A stretch of 64,000 nt of DNA, from positions 8,674,327 through 8,738,326 of the forward strand of contig LR746272.1 of assembly GCA_902729315.2 (NCBI GenBank), given 5' to 3'. Origin of the DNA: Spirodela intermedia (taxonomy: Eukaryota > Streptophyta > Magnoliopsida > Alismatales > Araceae). The position numbers were made by a program, and so were the translations under genes. Shown here piece after piece: positions 59,175-64,000 of this stretch (positions are counted from its first letter, which is position 1; each line of letters begins with the position of its first letter). Under the pieces are notes generated by a model. That model was not told the DNA's origin, searched no databases, and was given only the letters and a program-made list of their open reading frames with translations.

Positions 59175-60128
59175 GCCTCTGGTTGGGAGGCCGGGGAGCT
59201 GGTGTGTGGGCTCGTTTGGCGTTTTTGTGGAATAACCCAATGGAATTCGCGAGAGATGATAGAGACGAAACAGTGCCGTGGGGATCAAGTCTATCGCAGC
59301 AGTAGAAAACCCCTCTACGCTCAGACCAACAACTTTGGCAAGAACCCTGAAAAAAAAATTCTTCCAAAGAGCTCAAATTCCTCCCGCTCTGCTGGAAACT
59401 TCACGGAAGACGCCGAGCTCCAAGAAGGCCACGATAATCGTGATCTAGGAGGACGGTGGGTGACTAATACTGACGGCGACGCTCCCGTGGCTAAATTCCA
59501 CACTGAATACCCGGCTGCTGGAACCCATTAGTCCACCGCCGTCAGTATCATTTATAGCAGCGTTCACGTCAGACCCGGCTCTGACCTCTAATTCTTCATT
59601 AAAGAAACATTCGATTGACGCACTTTTAGCGAGAGAGAGAGAGAGAGAGAGAGCGATTCCCTCGACACAAGGTCTACGTGAGGCGGCGCCCCACGGTGGA
59701 GCAGCCCATGCATCCAACCCTTGACTGCTCAAGAACGCAACAACGAGTCCTTCCTTCCACGAAATTCCCTCTCCCGATAGGTCCTTCCGTGGGTGGAAAA
59801 TCTTACCTGGGAACAAAACCCATGGATGTCAACGCGCATAGGTTACAGGGGGCTGACGCTAGGAAGCTTGTTCAAAGGAAACAAAAGAATATGGAGCTGG
59901 TAGTCAAATCTAGTGTCGAGTTGACCATCCATATACCGATAAACCCACCAAACGCGGCTGCCCCGAATTGGAAGAGAGACCGGGGAAGCTTCAAGCGAAC
60001 AGTCGGGATGAGACGATGAATGGAAATCCATCCGTGGAAGATGGAGGTCCTGTGACGTCCCTTGCTTTCTTCTTTTTACCTTAAGTGATCGTCTTCGCTT
60101 TGTCCCCTTGATTTCTGAGAAAATTGGC

Positions 60129-60161
<33 letters not shown>

Positions 60162-61494
60162 ATGGACTCGCACCATTGCAGTCTTCCTCAAATGCAAATC
60201 TCATTAGTCAACGCAAAAAAATAGTTTTCCGTTATCTCATTGATCTATTTAAAAGTGCCTGGGGCCCATTAGATTGTTGTCTCGGGCCGAAGAGGATACG
60301 ATGCATGATATGATGAATACCAATAGATTTTCAGTTGGGTGGTCTGATGGCTTTAAAAAAATCTTGGTTTGAGATAAAAATATCATCTAGTTTTATACAT
60401 GATTTAATTTATTTCAGTATATTTAGATATTTCTTGTAAACTTAACCCCATAAAACCTTCATCTTTTTGGTGGTTCGGTGATGTGAAACCCATCAGGCAT
60501 TCATTTGTTGCACATTCAATCATCAAATTCATAAATTAACCAAATCAGTGGTCCCTCATCTAGCTTCAGCTACAACAAGCCCCATTGGGCATCAACACCC
60601 TGGCGAGCCGAAGATAACTCGTCGTATAGGGTCTAGCCTAGATTCTCAAGGGTAAGAGCCCAGACTAGAACATAGAGGGCGAGAGAGAGAGAGAGAGAGT
60701 TGAAGTAAAACCATGGAGACAGCCACATGACCTTCAATCTTTGGGTTGAAGACCACTGAAGTGTGACCTAGCCTGGTTATAATCGTGGCTGATTTTAGTG
60801 CAGCCCCGTGTCCCGATTACATTGCGTCGGGTAAAGATTAGAAGGAACGGTAACGGTCTGTCTTCGTCAAGAAAATTGAGCCTCTCTCTCTATCCAATCA
60901 TTTGGGGTGGGTATCGTATACACCCGTGTAGAACATTCCAAGAATAAAATGCTCTAAAATTTGAAAGTCAAGCCGCCCGACGTGCAAGATGAAATCCCGA
61001 TGGCGAGGACACATGGGAGCACGTGTACACTTCCCAGGTCACATAGCTGAACTTTACCATCCTCAAATGGTCAACAAGGGTTTGGCATTTGTCAAAATGT
61101 TAGCTCTGACAAGGACAGATTAACGGACACGTGGGAGGCCAACCGCCGCCGCCGCTGCCGAGAGGATCGGCGGTGGACATCACGTCGACTGGCGGCGGAG
61201 ACGTCCAACGTTCCTCCCCACGATCTACCGAACTTTGAAAGATTCGCACGTGATTGGAGGCGCACGTTCCACGTCCACATACTTCTCCCGCTTCCCCCCA
61301 TTCGCGCCACGCCGTCGGGAGCTCCACATGCAGGCATGAGAATGAGGCTTCTTCCTCCTCGCGTCGATCTTCTCCCTCTACATAAACCCTAGACTGAAGA
61401 ACCAGTTGATAAACAAAAACGAACCCCCACCTCTCGCTTTCTCTCTCTCTATTTATCTATCTCTCGAGATCACACTGCTCTTCCATCTCCTATC
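59175..61494. other. Intergenic region with W-box cores (peptide and PR-1 promoters)
   Basis: TTGACT at 59721, AGTCAA at 59902, TTGACC at 59921 and GGTCAA at 61069 are W-box cores. GA/CT runs lie at 59631-59653 and 60133-60161. The centre (60.2-60.6 kb) is AT-rich without a gene. Confidence 0.5.
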
Positions 61495-62013
61495 ATGGGC
61501 CACGCAGCATTACTCAGGACGACGATCAGGTTCCTTATCGTCGCCTGTTTCATCTCCCACGTCGCTGCTCACATCGCCGGGGGCGGTGCAACGTCGCCGG
61601 AGACGGTGGCGGCGTTCCTCTCGCCACAGAACGCCGTGCGGGTGCGGCACGGCGTGCCTCCCCTGCGGTGGAGCGCCGCCCTGGCGATGGTCGCCGGCGC
61701 GTACGCCGAGCAGAGGAGGGCCGACTGCGCGCTGGTGCACTCCACAAACGACTACGGGGAGAACCTCTTCTGGGGCCAGGGGAGGCTGTGGACGCCGTCC
61801 GACGCCGTCGCAGCCTGGACGGCGGAGGAGGCCTCCTACGACTATGCCAACAACGTCTGCGACCCCGCCGCCGACTGCTCCCATTACACCCAGCTGTTGT
61901 GGAGGTGGACCAAGAACGTCGGCTGCGACAAGGTCTTCTGCGCCAGTGGCGACAGCTTCATCATCTGCAACTACTATCCCCATGGCAACGTCGTCGGTCA
62001 GCGCCCGTACTGA
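61495..62013 (+). CDS. PR1: Pathogenesis-related protein 1 (CAP superfamily) with a CAPE-type C-terminus
   Basis: The gene encodes 172 residues without introns, the usual PR-1 layout. A signal peptide ends near residue 25 (HVAA|HIAGG). The CAP domain has FLSPQNAVRVRHGVPPLRWS, YAEQRRADCALVHS, YGENLFWGQG, HYTQLLWRWTKNVGC and ICNYYPHGNVVGQRPY, with the six conserved Cys and the catalytic-like His/Glu cavity residues. PR-1 proteins are secreted to the apoplast, bind sterols and accumulate under salicylate signalling. The last 11 residues after CNYY (PHGNVVGQRPY) match the CAPE pattern PxGNxxxxxPY, so the protein may release a signalling peptide. It could also be a basic or developmental PR-1-like paralogue. 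Confidence 0.93.
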   Translation: MGHAALLRTTIRFLIVACFISHVAAHIAGGGATSPETVAAFLSPQNAVRVRHGVPPLRWSAALAMVAGAYAEQRRADCALVHSTNDYGENLFWGQGRLWTPSDAVAAWTAEEASYDYANNVCDPAADCSHYTQLLWRWTKNVGCDKVFCASGDSFIICNYYPHGNVVGQRPY

Positions 62014-63791
62014 TCACCGAGGGAATTAAACGTACATCCTTGTAACATTCAGACCCATAATTCTTCGGAAAATGAGATTGAATCTATGATCTTGTTTGAC
62101 TCATCAACTATAGAATTCAGAATGAGTTGACTAAAAGTGTAAACTTACCTACGCTTGACGATAAATTAAGGCATCACGCCACCATACAGCATCTAACCCA
62201 TATCCCCCATCTTGCCGACATTTTACTTTATTGGTCAGATGATCCTTGGTCAAATATTTAAGCATACTCAGCTCCGTAATTATTAATTTCCCATTAAATT
62301 TAAAAATAGGGAATGAATCCTACATCATTCAATCGGTATCACACGTTCTACCAGTATTTAAACTTGATTTGGTGGAATGATGGCTGATTATTGCCAATGT
62401 ATGGACATTCAACTCATGAGCGTTTATTTTCCGGTTCCATAAATGCCATTATCATCAATCCATATCACGCATTTTATTGGCATTTAAAGATATACCTTGG
62501 ATAATGTGATCAAACACAAGCATATTCAACGCATAAACTTTTGTTTTTTTAGTCCACAATTTAATATCATATTATTATGATACCCATCATGCGATCCGTC
62601 TACCTCGTGCATGGGTCTTGCATGCATGTCCCATTTTCTTCATTCTTCTTTCTCGCACTTCTCTGCAACCTCTTCTTCTCTGAGAACTGGAAGCGAACTG
62701 GCGGCTGGCGGCTTGTGGCCTCAGCCATGAACCTCATGCGGAGCGTGGCGGCGGAAGCACCAGCAGCCAGCCGACGGTGGAGCTCTTCTCGGCTCCCCCT
62801 ATCTCTCTCTCTCACACACACACACAACACACACATCAAGCAACAGCGTATCCGTGACACCGGAATCGAGTACAGCTCCTGGGATGGTCTCACAACGATG
62901 CTTCTAAAAGAGGGATTAGAATGCATTATGTTGCAGCAGAGCTAGACAGAGGGGCAAATTAGGTATTGCTATACATTGGAAATAATTACTTCCATCAACA
63001 AAATATGGGAGGAAAATCGGGGAAAATTGCAAAATGAGGGAGAAGAAGAATGTTTGGGTATTTTCCCATGGAATTTCTGCATTTCAGGATATGAACCGCT
63101 TAAAATTCTCCTTCAAGAAGATGATATTAACGCATATGGGCATCACCACATAACATGGAAGCCCATTTCCCTTCCGAGATAAATCTGACAACTAAATATA
63201 GAATAATATTTATTTTACAGACATTATCACGAGCAGATCGACTGATACAAGTTAATAGCATTCTTGCATCAAGCAGGTCAACAATATTCTGGAATCAAGC
63301 AGCATGAACCTATTAATAGGCAACATTTTCCTCACAAAAATCAACTTAATATGGATGAGAACTTAACATGGTCAACGGTTTCCCGCCTGTTTAATTTCTC
63401 GCATCTTCAATCAACCACCTTCGCCAAGAAAAGGAAGTCAACAATGATTCATCTTCCTCTTTCTTTTCTGTTTGGGCAGTCTTCCATTCTGTGATACAAT
63501 GATTCATCTAAATCCTTCAAATTTCCATAATTATGTTAAAAAATTTACAGGGCTGGAAGATCATACCCCCCACAGAAACAATACCGGATGGAGAAAAAAA
63601 TTAGGTAGGAAGACGGAGCAAGCGGAAGGGCGTCACAAAAATTTATACAGAACAACGGAATACAGAAATAATACACAAGGTCTAAAGATATTCCGTGAAC
63701 AGAGGACAGAGCCAAATAAGAGTAAGAAGAATACTCAGCTTTATATTATAAACACAGTCACTGCACCAAGAGGGCGAGGAGGAAGACTTCA
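62014..63791. other. Intergenic region between PR-1 and HSFA4
   Basis: AT-rich DNA with no supported gene. A CT/CA repeat lies near 62800-62835. The right part is the 3' UTR and flank of the HSF gene. Confidence 0.5.
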
Positions 63792-64000
63792 TCAGGTCCG
63801 CTCAGCTGGAGTGAGATGACCCATTTGCTCTGTTATGTGGTCAACATTCTTCCTGGTCCACCAGAAATTACCCTTTTCTGTGGTCTTAACGTCGGCTTCT
63901 CTGGAATTTATGTCCTGGCCCTCTGATTGGGACTCCTGGTTGTCAGATGAGCCAGGGGTCTCAGTGAGGAACTGCTCCCAAAACATATCATTCACACCCG
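63792..64000 (-). CDS. HSFA4: Heat-stress transcription factor, class A4, C-terminal end (partial)
   Basis: The visible 3' end encodes about 69 residues; the gene continues past the right edge. It reads GVNDMFWEQFLTETPGSSDN, an AHA activation motif (aromatic, hydrophobic, acidic) typical of class A4 HSFs. An acidic/polar linker follows, then FWWTRKNVDHITEQMGHLTPAERT at the C-terminus, which contains an NES-like Leu/Met pattern. The DNA-binding and oligomerisation domains are outside the window. Class A4 factors activate heat- and oxidative-stress genes. The codon at 63993-63995 is GTG, read here as internal Val, not a start. Confidence 0.88.
   Translation of the reverse strand, partial: GVNDMFWEQFLTETPGSSDNQESQSEGQDINSREADVKTTEKGNFWWTRKNVDHITEQMGHLTPAERT

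Noticed and set aside
62577-62945. A 122-codon plus-strand frame with a hydrophobic segment
   Set aside because: The hydrophobic run is not at the N-terminus in signal-peptide form, the remainder reads a CT/CA repeat, and nothing is recognisable.

Overview
The window is nuclear DNA of a flowering plant. Genes carry many GT-AG introns; several coding exons are very GC-rich while others sit in AT-rich DNA, and long GA/CT microsatellites lie in leaders, introns and 3' ends. I lean towards a monocot (very GC-rich TPS, CESA and DUF641 exons), but the species cannot be fixed from this sequence.

Layout, left to right. (1) 1-9.5 kb: the 5' half of APC6/CDC16 (minus, running off the left edge), a receptor-like protein of the RLP51/SNC2 type (minus) and a P-class PPR protein (minus). 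(2) 10.4-15.9 kb: a tRNA-Glu(CTC) gene and a complete 13-exon secondary-wall cellulose synthase of the CESA8 class (rice CESA4 class), minus strand. Just upstream of its start codon lies an inverted, decayed partial copy of the same gene. (3) 15.9-27.0 kb: AT-rich retrotransposon debris. It holds a plus-strand Copia LTR with primer-binding site and RT remains, a minus-strand DUF4283-type ORF relic, and a complete minus-oriented Copia LTR that ends 62 bp downstream of the next gene's stop codon. (4) 27.1-43 kb: an 11-exon WDR53-like WD40 gene, a DUF1685 gene and a 6-exon STICHEL-like (DnaX-type AAA) gene, all minus. (5) 44.7-53.7 kb: an NHL-repeat membrane protein (minus), a DUF641/GIL1-like gene (plus) and a class II trehalose-phosphate synthase (minus) with two upstream ORFs. 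(6) 55-62 kb: two short secreted-peptide precursors and a PR-1 protein ending in a CAPE-type peptide, in DNA carrying many W-box (TTGAC[CT]) cores. (7) Right edge: the 3' end of a class A4 heat-shock factor (minus).

Splice structures were assembled by hand from conserved protein sequence, GT/AG sites and reading-frame phase. For every full gene the exon phases add up with no leftover base. The most interesting content is the 55-62 kb interval. One precursor (58732-59025) seems to carry both an IDA-like core and a PIP-like C-terminal core. A second (55230-55463) carries only the IDA-like core. The region reads as a small cluster of candidate immune or abscission-type signalling peptides next to PR-1. 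That joint function is inference; the motifs are visible in the sequence.
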